From Ectobacillus panaciterrae DSM 19096 (GTDB taxonomy: Bacteria > Bacillota > Bacilli > Bacillales > Bacillaceae_G), in assembly GCF_000430785.1 (NCBI RefSeq), contig NZ_AUMR01000034.1:1-64000 (forward strand): a stretch of DNA of 64,000 bases, written 5' to 3'. The position numbers and the translations under genes were made by a program. The notes beneath the pieces are model-generated. The model saw only the letters and a list, made by a program, of their open reading frames with translations. It ran no database searches and was not told the DNA's origin. Every line of letters starts with the position of its first letter. The stretch's first letter is position 1. Below are positions 26,601 through 33,819 of the stretch, one piece after another.

Positions 26601-27124
26601 ACGATTTTAAGTTATTAGAGAAACACAAATTACATCTTGAGAAGTATTTTTATAATTTTAGAGAAGAAGTTGAGATGAGTATTTTTTCCATTACTGAAAA
26701 AGAGAACCTTGATGATTTGTTATCTTGGGCTAAACAGCAGAATTCTCTATTGCAGAAACAAAATAAAATGATAAATAATCTCGTTAAGCTAGAAATTCGA
26801 GAAGAGTGGATAGATATTTTTGCTTATAATTTTACAGGTGTAGAGCTTAGTAACTGGTCTGACACGACATACGACCTGTTTCAACGGCAAATAGTGCTTG
26901 AGTATGATGAAGTATTGAATAATGATGTGAACAATATTAAACAAGATCATACGGAAATTAAGATAAACGGTACTGTAAAGATAGTCAAAAATGTAGAGCT
27001 TTCAACGAAATCTAACACTATTTATAGTAACATTCAAAGAATGGTAAAAAACGCAGGAAGAAATGTTCCAAAAGAAGAAGTTGAGTTCATGATATACAAG
27101 CTGTTAGATGAATTTATAGATTAG
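23666..27124 (+). CDS. Large AAA-type ATPase, BrxC/PglY-like
   Basis: 1152 aa. Walker A GPYGTGKS (~58-65) lies in HIIVGPYGTGKSLIATIVG; the Walker B region is LGLFIAYDEFGRLL (~236-249), with THRNLGQYF after it as a sensor. The rest is long, helical and without known domains. Size and motif arrangement fit the BrxC/PglY group of BREX ATPases, and BREX type 4 also carries a PAPS-reductase-like gene. The start overlaps the DUF4007 gene by 17 bp and the PAPS-reductase gene follows after 13 bp, so the three form one unit. Confidence 0.6.
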   Translation: MALKTNSFKTSVNIKFDLGKEEFVNRYLPTPSHAESLLGLLRGFNNPANLRSHIIVGPYGTGKSLIATIVGSVVSKELNKKTTNSLVCKFDKVHDEIFDELSKAKDIEKKFLTVALNGNEGSFRQAVLSAIIHTLNEHNVDIILPGQSGKIIETLDLWKLKFPKTYKDFKKTLITLGKDFHTFRLEVLTQDKEAIEWFISMYPTLTSGAEFIIDYKQGFVEQIKSVLEQLNKKNLGLFIAYDEFGRLLQTLETHEIHETMQDLQDLAELTDHHSDNIHLLLITHRNLGQYFSLFTDEFKNEFQRIEKRFKTYYVESDRYTFIRLADNVLHEIDVSANIDQHTKEELVKYLRKYPLFPELNQQEIERLVIEGVYPIHPVTLYLLPHLSSLFGQNERTLFTFLESQDSGGLRNHMSKRDSHYLPFYLFQYFFPSVFDVDTSKEEYASLKVYKNLITRIPDIDKGINSGGHKNLIQFITLWQLVGLQSKFKLTTEFLSFALNINMIELEKIMEELVKLKAVRYNRVLEYWELLEGSSFHLENLIQDKSLTLNTTRAKRINVLGHVLPKRFYFANEYNDEKSLTRYANVQVVFSSDVIADKLTVELTEHNKSDATIYYILLEENKQYDEVLAKVQQFKSNLSIFVLNKTSYQVIQQPVNELVAIETLLEDVELLKEDKNLQQELLLKKEDLKFEVDNYMSCFTSYTPETIWIYNSEIMDIRSEMVLEEELSNLMFKFYPYTPEVTNDSFNRRFINNIQRKAGYKVLDHVINEYQDENFGIEGQGPDYLIYATIFKNNQLNLIDLENISNENFKMLRNALKEKLEKETRGKLSGLVNIMRSQPFGIREPLIPIYLVSLLRDKWDDMMFYRNEMYVAGVNGEKFYQMVNEADEYEYVYHELEETYQNFFNELDRLFIEYANDLVKNKPKVIILNNAMLSWLRSLPRITQITNILPKDIIKFKEVIKRSEINPQEALMALYNIYRNDFKLLEKHKLHLEKYFYNFREEVEMSIFSITEKENLDDLLSWAKQQNSLLQKQNKMINNLVKLEIREEWIDIFAYNFTGVELSNWSDTTYDLFQRQIVLEYDEVLNNDVNNIKQDHTEIKINGTVKIVKNVELSTKSNTIYSNIQRMVKNAGRNVPKEEVEFMIYKLLDEFID

Positions 27125-27137
27125 AAGGTGTTTAATA

Positions 27138-27971
27138 ATGGATAGAAAACCAGTACATGTTGCAATGTTTAGTGGGGGAGCTGCAAGTGCATATGTTGCA
27201 TATCATATGATCCAAACTCATGGAAAAGAAAATTGTATTTTATTTTTCACGAATACCCTTTGGGAAGATGAAGATAACTATCGATTTATGGATGAGGTTT
27301 CAGAGTATATTGGATTAGAAATTACTGAAAGAGTGGATGGAAGAACACCTGAAGAAGTATTTTATGATTATCGTTTCTTGGGGAATTCTAGGTTAGCTAA
27401 ATGCTCTGAAGAATTAAAGGTATATCAAACTGTTGTGTTTTTAGAAGAATTACGAGATGAGCATAATCTAGAACCAATTCTATACTTTGGAATCGGTCCT
27501 CATGAAAAACACCGCGCAGATAATTTGAAAGAATTTTATGAGCATAGGCCTGTTGAACCAATTGAGACTAGATTTCCAATGATTGAGACATTTAGAGACG
27601 ATATTGATGCTAAATCAATTATTGAAAATGAATGGGGCATTAGATTACCTAGGATGTATACAATTGCAGAGAAGTTGAGACCTGAATTAGGAGTTAAGGG
27701 TTTTTCACATGCAAACTGTGGCGGTAGATGTGTTAGAGGTGGTTTTCAACATTATGCTACTTTATATGCAATTTGGCCGAATGTGTATGCTGAGCAAGAA
27801 GAAATGGAAGAAAACTTTAGAAAACATTTTGATAAAGACGTATCTATTCTTAAAAAAGATGGTGGTCCCTATACTTTAAAAAAATATAGAGAATTAATGG
27901 AGAGGGAAGGGGTAGAGAAGTTTCTTAAAAAACAAGATGATACTGTACCTTGTGTGTGTTCTTTTTCATAA
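27138..27971 (+). CDS. PAPS-reductase-like (adenine nucleotide alpha hydrolase) protein of the defence cassette
   Basis: 277 aa from ATG with GAAGGTG upstream. The N-terminus AMFSGGAASAYVAYHM is the SGGxxS PP-loop of the PAPS reductase/ATP-pyrophosphatase superfamily. Cysteine-rich NCGGRCVRGG (~193-202) and a C-terminal VPCVCSFS may bind a metal or Fe-S cluster. DndC in Dnd systems and BrxP in BREX type 4 belong to the same superfamily and are linked to sulfur chemistry on DNA. Here it is closest in setting to BrxP. Directly past the stop is a second in-frame copy of its C-terminus. A terminator follows at 28109. Confidence 0.75.
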   Translation: MDRKPVHVAMFSGGAASAYVAYHMIQTHGKENCILFFTNTLWEDEDNYRFMDEVSEYIGLEITERVDGRTPEEVFYDYRFLGNSRLAKCSEELKVYQTVVFLEELRDEHNLEPILYFGIGPHEKHRADNLKEFYEHRPVEPIETRFPMIETFRDDIDAKSIIENEWGIRLPRMYTIAEKLRPELGVKGFSHANCGGRCVRGGFQHYATLYAIWPNVYAEQEEMEENFRKHFDKDVSILKKDGGPYTLKKYRELMEREGVEKFLKKQDDTVPCVCSFS

Positions 27972-28100
27972 CCATATACGTTAAGAGAATATAGGGAACA
28001 GATTTTAGAGAAGCTAAATGAGGATGAAAAACAAATAGAACTTCGTGAATTAGTTAAAAGAGAAGATAATGTCATTCCATGTATATGTACTTTTTCTTAA
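27972..28100 (+). pseudogene. Second in-frame C-terminus of the PAPS-reductase-like gene
   Basis: Immediately after the TAA at 27971, in the same frame, come 42 codons starting PYTLREYREQILEKLNE and ending VIPCICTFS. They parallel the end of the gene before it (PYTLKKYRELMERE to VPCVCSFS). They differ at many positions and include an eight-residue insertion, so this is a diverged paralogous end and not a fresh duplicate. Read-through of one stop codon would append it. Confidence 0.85.
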
Positions 28101-28108
28101 AAGAATTA

Positions 28109-28152
28109 AATATAGCCATCAACCTACTCTAAAGTGTTGATGGCTATATTTA
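28109..28152 (+). terminator. Terminator of the modification operon
   Basis: A perfect 15-bp stem (AATATAGCCATCAAC with GTTGATGGCTATATT) follows nine bases after the duplicate C-terminus. Confidence 0.85.
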
Positions 28153-28346
28153 GTTCTAAACGTTAAATCTCTTTAATTGTCAGGCGATGTCTTAGGGAAA
28201 TAATATTATACGTGCAAGTTTTTTCGTGATATCTTCATCTTATTTTTGCTTTCTAATAATGTAATTATTTAAAGATACAAGGTACATAATAAACATACAG
28301 TGAATAACAATGCTCTTGAACAAATAACTTGTTAGGGGAATGCTGT

Positions 28347-28733
28347 ATGACAAATCCTCTGTTAAATAATAGGGAGTTACAAATTAACCAGCGGGTTCAA
28401 GTGTACCGAAACATTCGTAAAAAGTTATTTTCAGTGCTGGATAAAAAAACTCGTCGTTTGATTGCACATAGAGAAACCCTTGTATTGTCAAATGTGGAAT
28501 TTAAAATAAGCAAAGCAGGTCAAGAGAGAGTGAGACGAGACAAACAAAAAAATGTCCATGCCTACGTTGTAGGTAACTATGTTGGTCATCAAGTTGTCAA
28601 CATTGAAAACTATAAGTTAGTTTATTACAATCCGTATGTTACCGATACATTTGTTACCGTAGATAACAACAATCCCATTTTAAAAGCGGAAAAATGTTAC
28701 TTAATTAATGGGAATTGTTATGTAGAAAGGTAA
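28347..28733 (+). CDS. Hypothetical protein, 128 aa
   Basis: ATG 28347 has AGGGGA seven bases upstream. The product begins MTNPLLNNRELQINQRVQVY and contains VQVYRNIRKKLFSVLD and a beta-rich C-terminus. Composition resembles small proteins of phages and conjugative elements; no family is recognised. It stands alone with its own terminator, between the defence cassette and the replication genes. 28153-28346 holds nothing I can support. Confidence 0.65.
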   Translation: MTNPLLNNRELQINQRVQVYRNIRKKLFSVLDKKTRRLIAHRETLVLSNVEFKISKAGQERVRRDKQKNVHAYVVGNYVGHQVVNIENYKLVYYNPYVTDTFVTVDNNNPILKAEKCYLINGNCYVER

Positions 28734-28777
28734 TTTGAATTAGGATGTTTGGAGCAAAACAGGAGAAATGGTGTACC

Positions 28778-28813
28778 AAACAGCGTCTTCCAGTAGGCAG
28801 GGAGACGCTGTTT
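28778..28813 (+). terminator. 14-bp terminator
   Basis: AAACAGCGTCTTCC pairs with GGGAGACGCTGTTT, followed by GTCATTCCTT. It ends the 128-aa gene. Confidence 0.8.
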
Positions 28814-28854
28814 GTCATTCCTTCTAGACTTACTGAACATCAGCTTGGACTTAG

Positions 28855-29004
28855 CTAAGTTACATGTCGAAAAGATAAATCAGTTATATAGGACTTGTTA
28901 TTTTTTTCGTTTGTTTCTTGGTTCTGCTTTACCTCTTCAAAGTGTATTAAACATTTTTCTACGTAAGTTCGAAAGCCATAAACACCTCCATTGTGTTGCC
29001 ACAT
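28855..29004 (-). CDS. Possible 49-aa small protein
   Basis: ATG 29004 opens MWQHNGGVYGFRTYVEKCL and stops after FRHVT. Composition looks protein-like (Asn/Lys/Glu-rich), but the upstream AAAAAG is a poor RBS. It may be a decayed fragment. Confidence 0.3.
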   Translation of the reverse strand: MWQHNGGVYGFRTYVEKCLIHFEEVKQNQETNEKNNKSYITDLSFRHVT

Positions 29005-29110
29005 ATCTTTTTATTAGAGAATGACACATAAGATCTTATAAACCTGAATTCTAGCAAACCCTTTCAACTTATAATAAATAGCTCCTTACAAGCCCATCCC
29101 AAGCCCCTTA

Positions 29111-29186
29111 CAAGTAATAAATCATTAAAAAACAAAGAAATAAATAACTACTACAAGAACAAAGATCTTTAAAAGAACTTATAAAA
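29111..29186 (+). repeat. Direct repeat B, within a candidate replication origin
   Basis: Near-identical to 11769-11844. Here the region 29092-29230 also has iteron-like copies of ACTACTACAAGAAC (29148 and 29197), the AAAGATCTTT palindrome and long A/T tracts, just upstream of a DnaD-like/DnaB pair. That is the expected layout of a plasmid- or phage-type origin. Confidence 0.7.
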
Positions 29187-29346
29187 AACAAAAAAACTAC
29201 TACAAGAACTTACTAAAGAAAAAATCTTCTAGTAGTAATCTTTTTTTTAAATTATAAAATTTTTTGACCCATTTCTCTCTTTTGCTTTTATATCTATTAG
29301 GGAAGCGGCAGCTCGACATGTGCCGCAAGAGACGGGAGGAATGAGC

Positions 29347-30201
29347 ATGGCTGTGTATCGCAATGTACAGATAGGGTTTTGGCAGGATCATTTCGTATTG
29401 AACTTAACACCGGAGGAGCGATACTTTTATTTGTACTTGCTGACATGCTCCAAAACGACGCAATGCGGCATCTATCAGTTCCCGATACGTTTAGTGGAAG
29501 CAGAAACCGGTTATAAACAGGATGCTATCGAGGAGCTGCTGCAGCGATTTATTAATTACGGAAAAATTGTATACAATGCAGAAACACAGGAACTGTACAT
29601 AAAAAACTGGGTACGCTATAACCGCATAACAAACAAGAACATAGAAAAATGCGTATTGCGTGAGCTGAAAGCTGTAAAAGACAAGGAGTTTGTACATATG
29701 TTTCTCCAAACATGCTTGGAGGAAGAAATGAAAATACCGCTGTTGCTGGAGTATTTCGGTATCCCAGAGGAAGAACCGTATCCTGCTCCAACAGAGGTTT
29801 CGGAAATGCCGGAAACGAATAAAGAAATTGCTCCTGTCAGCAAAAATGTATTCGCTTTTTACGAACAAAACTTCGGAACGTTATCCCCGTACACGTCAGA
29901 GGAACTAGCGGGGTGGATTGAGGATTTATCAGAAGAGCTTGTGTTAAAGGCATTGCAAATCGCACATGAAAACAATAAGCGGACGCTTGCTTATGTGAAG
30001 GGAATTTTACGGGATTGGCACGGAAAAGGATATACAACACTTCGCGAAGTGGAAGAGGCGACAAGGAAGTTCCGGAAGAAAGAACGGCCTGTTGATGATG
30101 AAGTGGACAATCTGCGTGCCGAGTACGAAGAGTGGAGAAAAAGCGTACCATCTGAAGAAGAACTCCAGAAATTCTTGCAGGAAAGCGGGTGGCGTCCGTG
30201 A
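29347..30201 (+). CDS. DnaD-domain replication initiation protein
   Basis: I chose ATG 29347 (GGGAGG seven bases upstream), giving 284 aa. The N-terminal ~110 residues look like a winged helix (FWQDHFVLNLTPEERYFYLY). From ~159 FAFYEQNFGTLSPYTSEELA begins the DnaD/DnaB-II domain, ending in YVKGILRDWHGKGYTT, the YxxxIxxxW motif. Such proteins load the replicative helicase at phage and plasmid origins. Its stop overlaps the DnaB-type helicase start (GTGA). GC content is higher than in the dpt cassette. Confidence 0.85.
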   Translation: MAVYRNVQIGFWQDHFVLNLTPEERYFYLYLLTCSKTTQCGIYQFPIRLVEAETGYKQDAIEELLQRFINYGKIVYNAETQELYIKNWVRYNRITNKNIEKCVLRELKAVKDKEFVHMFLQTCLEEEMKIPLLLEYFGIPEEEPYPAPTEVSEMPETNKEIAPVSKNVFAFYEQNFGTLSPYTSEELAGWIEDLSEELVLKALQIAHENNKRTLAYVKGILRDWHGKGYTTLREVEEATRKFRKKERPVDDEVDNLRAEYEEWRKSVPSEEELQKFLQESGWRP

Positions 30202-31487
30202 GCATTCAGAGCGTAGAGGCGGAACGTACAGTTCTTGGTTCCTTACTGCTCGATGGCGAACTGATGAAGGAGTGCCGGCTTACCGAGGAGCACTTCTCTG
30301 TCACGATGCACCGGGCGTTATTCAAGCTGATGCGCCAGATAGATGGAGACGGGGATCCACTTGATCTTATAACCCTTGTTTCCAAACTGGATTCTGCATT
30401 CTTGGAACAAATTGGTGGCATTGTGTACTTTGTGAACATCATGGAGAGCGTTCCCACCACCGCCAACTTTTCACATTACGAAAGGCTTGTTCGGAACTCG
30501 TGGAAAATGCGTCACGCAATCCGTATGGCGCAAAATATGAATGAACAGCTTCTTATAGACAAGGATGAGAAGATCATCGGCAAGACGATCTCAGCGCTTA
30601 GCGAGCTGGAGAATACAGAGGATACATTCGATTTTGAATTAAAGGACGCCTTAATCCGTCTGTACGAAGACCTTAATAAAGACACAGGAGAGCTTACGGG
30701 CATTGATACAGGATTCAAAAGATTGAACGAGATCACATGCGGCCTGCAGGAGGAAGAGTTCATCGTAATTGGTGCGCGCCCGTCCATGGGAAAAACAGCC
30801 TTCGCCTTAAACCTCGCCCTTCATGCAGCAAAATCAGGCACGGCAGTAGGCATATTTTCCCTGGAAATGAGTGAAAAACAGCTGATCAAGCGGATGATCT
30901 CCTGCATAGGAAACGTACCGGCAAAGAAGCTGAGAAATCCAAAGCACCTCTTTTCTATACCAGATTGGCAACAAACAAGCCAAGCACTTGCAGAAATCGG
31001 TACGCTGCCGCTGGAAATCTATGATAGAGCAGGCGTCACGACACAGGATATTTGGATGCAAGTACGAAAGCTGAAACGAAAGCACCCAGGTAAAAAACTG
31101 CTCGTTGTCATTGACTACTTGCAGCTCATCACCGGCGATTCGAAATACAGAGGAAATCGTATGCAAGAAATAGGTGAGATTTCCCGCAAACTGAAGCTGA
31201 TGGCACGCGATTTGAACGTATGTGTAGTGGCGCTTTCTCAGCTCTCCCGCGGTGTGGAATCACGTCAGGACAAGCGTCCACTCCTGTCCGACCTACGGGA
31301 GACAGGGCAGATTGAGCAGGATGCGGATGTGATTATGCTGATGTATCGGGAGGATTATTATGATAGGGAGACAGAGAATAAGGAGGTTACGGAGATTCAT
31401 GTGGCGAAGCAGCGGAATGGGCCGATTGGAACGGTGAGGTTGAGGTTTGTGAGGGAGTATGGGAAGTTTGTAGGTATGAAGAAGTGA
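30198..31487 (+). CDS. dnaB: Replicative DNA helicase, DnaB family
   Basis: GTG 30198 overlaps the preceding stop as GTGA and gives the usual SIQSVEAERTVLGSLL opening (429 aa; a GTG nine bases earlier is possible). Residues ~1-150 are the DnaB N-terminal domain. The RecA-like helicase core has GARPSMGKTAFALNLA (Walker A), GIFSLEMS, LLVVIDYLQLI (Walker B), and LSQLSRGVESRQDKRP with LRETGQIEQDADVI. It is DnaB (DnaC in Bacillus nomenclature) and here serves a mobile-element replicon, given the upstream DnaD-like gene. Confidence 0.92.
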   Translation: MSIQSVEAERTVLGSLLLDGELMKECRLTEEHFSVTMHRALFKLMRQIDGDGDPLDLITLVSKLDSAFLEQIGGIVYFVNIMESVPTTANFSHYERLVRNSWKMRHAIRMAQNMNEQLLIDKDEKIIGKTISALSELENTEDTFDFELKDALIRLYEDLNKDTGELTGIDTGFKRLNEITCGLQEEEFIVIGARPSMGKTAFALNLALHAAKSGTAVGIFSLEMSEKQLIKRMISCIGNVPAKKLRNPKHLFSIPDWQQTSQALAEIGTLPLEIYDRAGVTTQDIWMQVRKLKRKHPGKKLLVVIDYLQLITGDSKYRGNRMQEIGEISRKLKLMARDLNVCVVALSQLSRGVESRQDKRPLLSDLRETGQIEQDADVIMLMYREDYYDRETENKEVTEIHVAKQRNGPIGTVRLRFVREYGKFVGMKK

Positions 31488-31746
31488 GGAGATAGGGGCT
31501 TTGTTTTGATATGGGAGAATGATTTCTGGTAGTGAATTGAAATTGTGAACGGGCTTGTTGTTTGGTTTTATTGTGTAGAGTATTATTGATTTTCTGTTCT
31601 ATTAAAATACCTTGTATTACGAAACGCTTCTATAAAACATTCTTATGCTATTACATTATTACCTTAAATTTACATTATTTTATAACAAACTATAAAAATA
31701 TCTTTTAAGATAAATGTAAAGATTACGATACAGTGAGGTGCTGCTT

Positions 31747-32091
31747 ATGACTGTAATTGTAAGGGGAAAGGGTGAACAACACTATATTGCAGGGTGTGTA
31801 CGAGCTATTCTGCGTAAGGATACTTCTCGAAAACATATGTTGGTTGTAGATAATGGTAAGAAGTTGTACGTTACTGTTACGGAGAAGCTCATGCAAGACT
31901 GTGAAGTATTAGGTGAAGATGGTAAAGAAGTGATGTATTTGTGTATTATAGGAAAGGAACTGATTGAGGATTTATATAGTAAGGCGAAAAAGGAAGAAAA
32001 TCCGAGGGAATGGGCAAGGGATGCTGTTGAGTACGTGTTGGAGAATGGGAAAAGAACGGCTTCACAGCTATATAAAATCAATATTAGATAG
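31747..32091 (+). CDS. Hypothetical protein, 114 aa
   Basis: ATG 31747 follows GAGGTG by six bases. The protein reads TVIVRGKGEQHYIAGCVRAI, then YVTVTEKLMQDC, with a helical C-terminus, and has no family I know. It lies after the helicase gene across 259 bp that hold no other gene. A perfect terminator ends it, so it is probably a small accessory gene of the replicon. Confidence 0.6.
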   Translation: MTVIVRGKGEQHYIAGCVRAILRKDTSRKHMLVVDNGKKLYVTVTEKLMQDCEVLGEDGKEVMYLCIIGKELIEDLYSKAKKEENPREWARDAVEYVLENGKRTASQLYKINIR

Positions 32092-32181
32092 AATTTTTAA
32101 TAACGAATGGAGGACATGCACATATTTGAAGTTGTATTATACAGTTGAAAATCTAGTGTTAATTGACGAGTAAATTAATAG

Positions 32182-32209
32182 AAAAAACGCTAATTTCTTA
32201 GCGTTTTTT
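32182..32209. terminator. 12-bp perfect terminator
   Basis: AAAAAACGCTAA-TTTC-TTAGCGTTTTTT. From here to 32612 I see no gene. A repeated GTGACCAA (32357-32373) in a GCGTGACCAATGTGTGACCA context resembles sequence often seen next to phage integrase genes, but no integrase is present. Confidence 0.85.
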
Positions 32210-32612
32210 ATTGTGTGGAACATGGGGAAATGGAAATCCTGACCGCTACGCTGCCGGCGTGGATTATATGTTACCTTGTATGGTTAAAAGTGCACTATAG
32301 TAACGGTTTCGGTTCCTATAGAAGTTTGATTTTACCTAGTTTTTTCTGAAGTGCGTGACCAATGTGTGACCAAAAGGAGAATATTGGTTCAATGTAGAGA
32401 TGTAGACAGTGTTTATTTTCCATCTGGAATAGAGCTTAGATTTCTAGGAAAGTTTTTAAGTAATCTGTATGTATAGATTACAGTTTATATTAATTTTTAT
32501 TTATAAAATTTGATTTATGGATATTTACTTGTTACATATTAGTTAAGTGAAACTAAAAAACAAGACACAAAAGATTGTGTCTTGTTTAAATAATAATTGA
32601 GAAATTAATTTA

Positions 32613-33650
32613 TTAATTCATATTATTAATATTTAAAATTAATTCTTCTATTCTTTTTATATAAATTTTGCTGCTTTTAAAATCAGGTGAAGATTTGTTT
32701 TCGGGTAGCCAACTAATTAAAAATGAACGATATCCACTTAAATAATTTAATAGATTGGTCTTGTTTGAAAAATACTCATTGTTTACGTTAATCCGACTTT
32801 TAAATTTTTTTGAATTTAACAAAGATAAAAAGTCAGTTATATTTTTAGGTTTTTGATCTTGAAATATAAATAGTATCCTATTTAAATCCCTCTTTTTACT
32901 TCGAGATAGCCTGATGTTTTTACCAACAACAAATCCATTAAGTGAGATTTCTTCGTCTGAGGTTTTTACTTTAGAGTGATTAATTTTAAAGTTTCGAGAT
33001 TTTAAAATAGTACTAATCATTTTTATAAAGAAAGGGTCATATATTCTTTTGTTAATCGATGAAAATAATAGGTCGTCTGCATATCTAGTATATGTAAAAT
33101 TGAGTTTGTTACAATACTTTTGTATTCTTAAATCTAGCTGTCTAAAGACGATGTTTGAAATGACTGGAGATGTAACTGCTCCTTGTGGTAAAAAACCATC
33201 TAAACTAACAATGTCTAATAAAAGATCAATCATTTCATTAGAAGCGTTTTCATCTGTTTTAAAGTAGTATCTAAAAACCTGTCTTAGAGTATCAGTATTA
33301 ATTGAGCCAAAAAAATCTTTTATATCTATTCTTAAGTAGAACCTTTTTTTATTGTTTTCCCAAGTATGGGGAACTAAAAAGTCTTTATAAGATTGCCCTT
33401 TTACAAAGCCATACACGTTTTCTGCGATAGGTATTCTATTTAGAAATTTATTTTTAATAAGAGTTTGATACTGATATAGTTTGGTCTCTTTTTTTATACA
33501 GTTTAATTTTCGTAATCCATCTTTTTTAGGGATTTTTATAATATAATAGTTATTTTCTTTGTTTTCAATAACCTTTTTAATTTCTTCTAATGAATCTTGA
33601 AGAATGTAGTCATAAAAAAAATCTTCCTTATAAATAAATATAATAATCAC
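32613..33650 (-). CDS. Retron-type reverse transcriptase
   Basis: 345 aa with RT motifs in order: RIDIKDFFGSI (~107-117), LPQGAVTSPVISN (~154-166) and TRYADDLLFSS (catalytic YADD at 190-193), then LNGFVVGKNIRLSR. The retron-specific NAxxH and VTG motifs are present only in altered form (FLVPH and LNG), so it is an unusual retron RT or another defence RT. It lies downstream of an OLD-type ATPase gene with a structured gap between, the order seen in several retrons. The start is unclear: GTG 33650 lacks a clean RBS. Confidence 0.8.
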   Translation of the reverse strand: MIIIFIYKEDFFYDYILQDSLEEIKKVIENKENNYYIIKIPKKDGLRKLNCIKKETKLYQYQTLIKNKFLNRIPIAENVYGFVKGQSYKDFLVPHTWENNKKRFYLRIDIKDFFGSINTDTLRQVFRYYFKTDENASNEMIDLLLDIVSLDGFLPQGAVTSPVISNIVFRQLDLRIQKYCNKLNFTYTRYADDLLFSSINKRIYDPFFIKMISTILKSRNFKINHSKVKTSDEEISLNGFVVGKNIRLSRSKKRDLNRILFIFQDQKPKNITDFLSLLNSKKFKSRINVNNEYFSNKTNLLNYLSGYRSFLISWLPENKSSPDFKSSKIYIKRIEELILNINNMN

Positions 33651-33654
33651 CTCA

Positions 33655-33810
33655 AAAGTCGAATAAGTACTTTCTCAAAGCCTCGCCTTGGCGACAAAAA
33701 ACTTAGTAGGCCAAATACGCAGATAATCGTACGCTGCTACATATTGTAACACTCTTCCCTTGGCTTTTATTCAACAAGGGATCAGATGCATAAAAAAACT
33801 ATGCGTCTAA
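33655..33810 (-). ncRNA. Candidate retron msr-msd RNA
   Basis: The 169-bp gap between the two genes is full of pairable segments on the minus strand: AGACGCATA/TATGCATCT (33784-33808), CCCTTG/CAAGGG (33757-33780), GCAG/CTGC around 33720-33736 and TCGCC/GGCGA (33680-33695). Placement directly before the RT is where retron RNAs lie. The priming G and a1/a2 pairing were not pinned down; AAAAGCC and GGCTTT are one candidate pair. Confidence 0.5.
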
Positions 33811-33819
33811 TATTACTAC

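Noticed and set aside
28812-29024. 70-aa plus-strand frame between the terminator and the repeat region
   Set aside because: It starts inside the terminator tail of the preceding gene and has no RBS; the minus-strand 49-aa frame is only slightly better.
32340-32400. Phage attachment site suggested by repeated GTGACCAA
   Set aside because: The motif resembles integrase-proximal DNA, but there is no integrase gene nor a matching second copy in the window.
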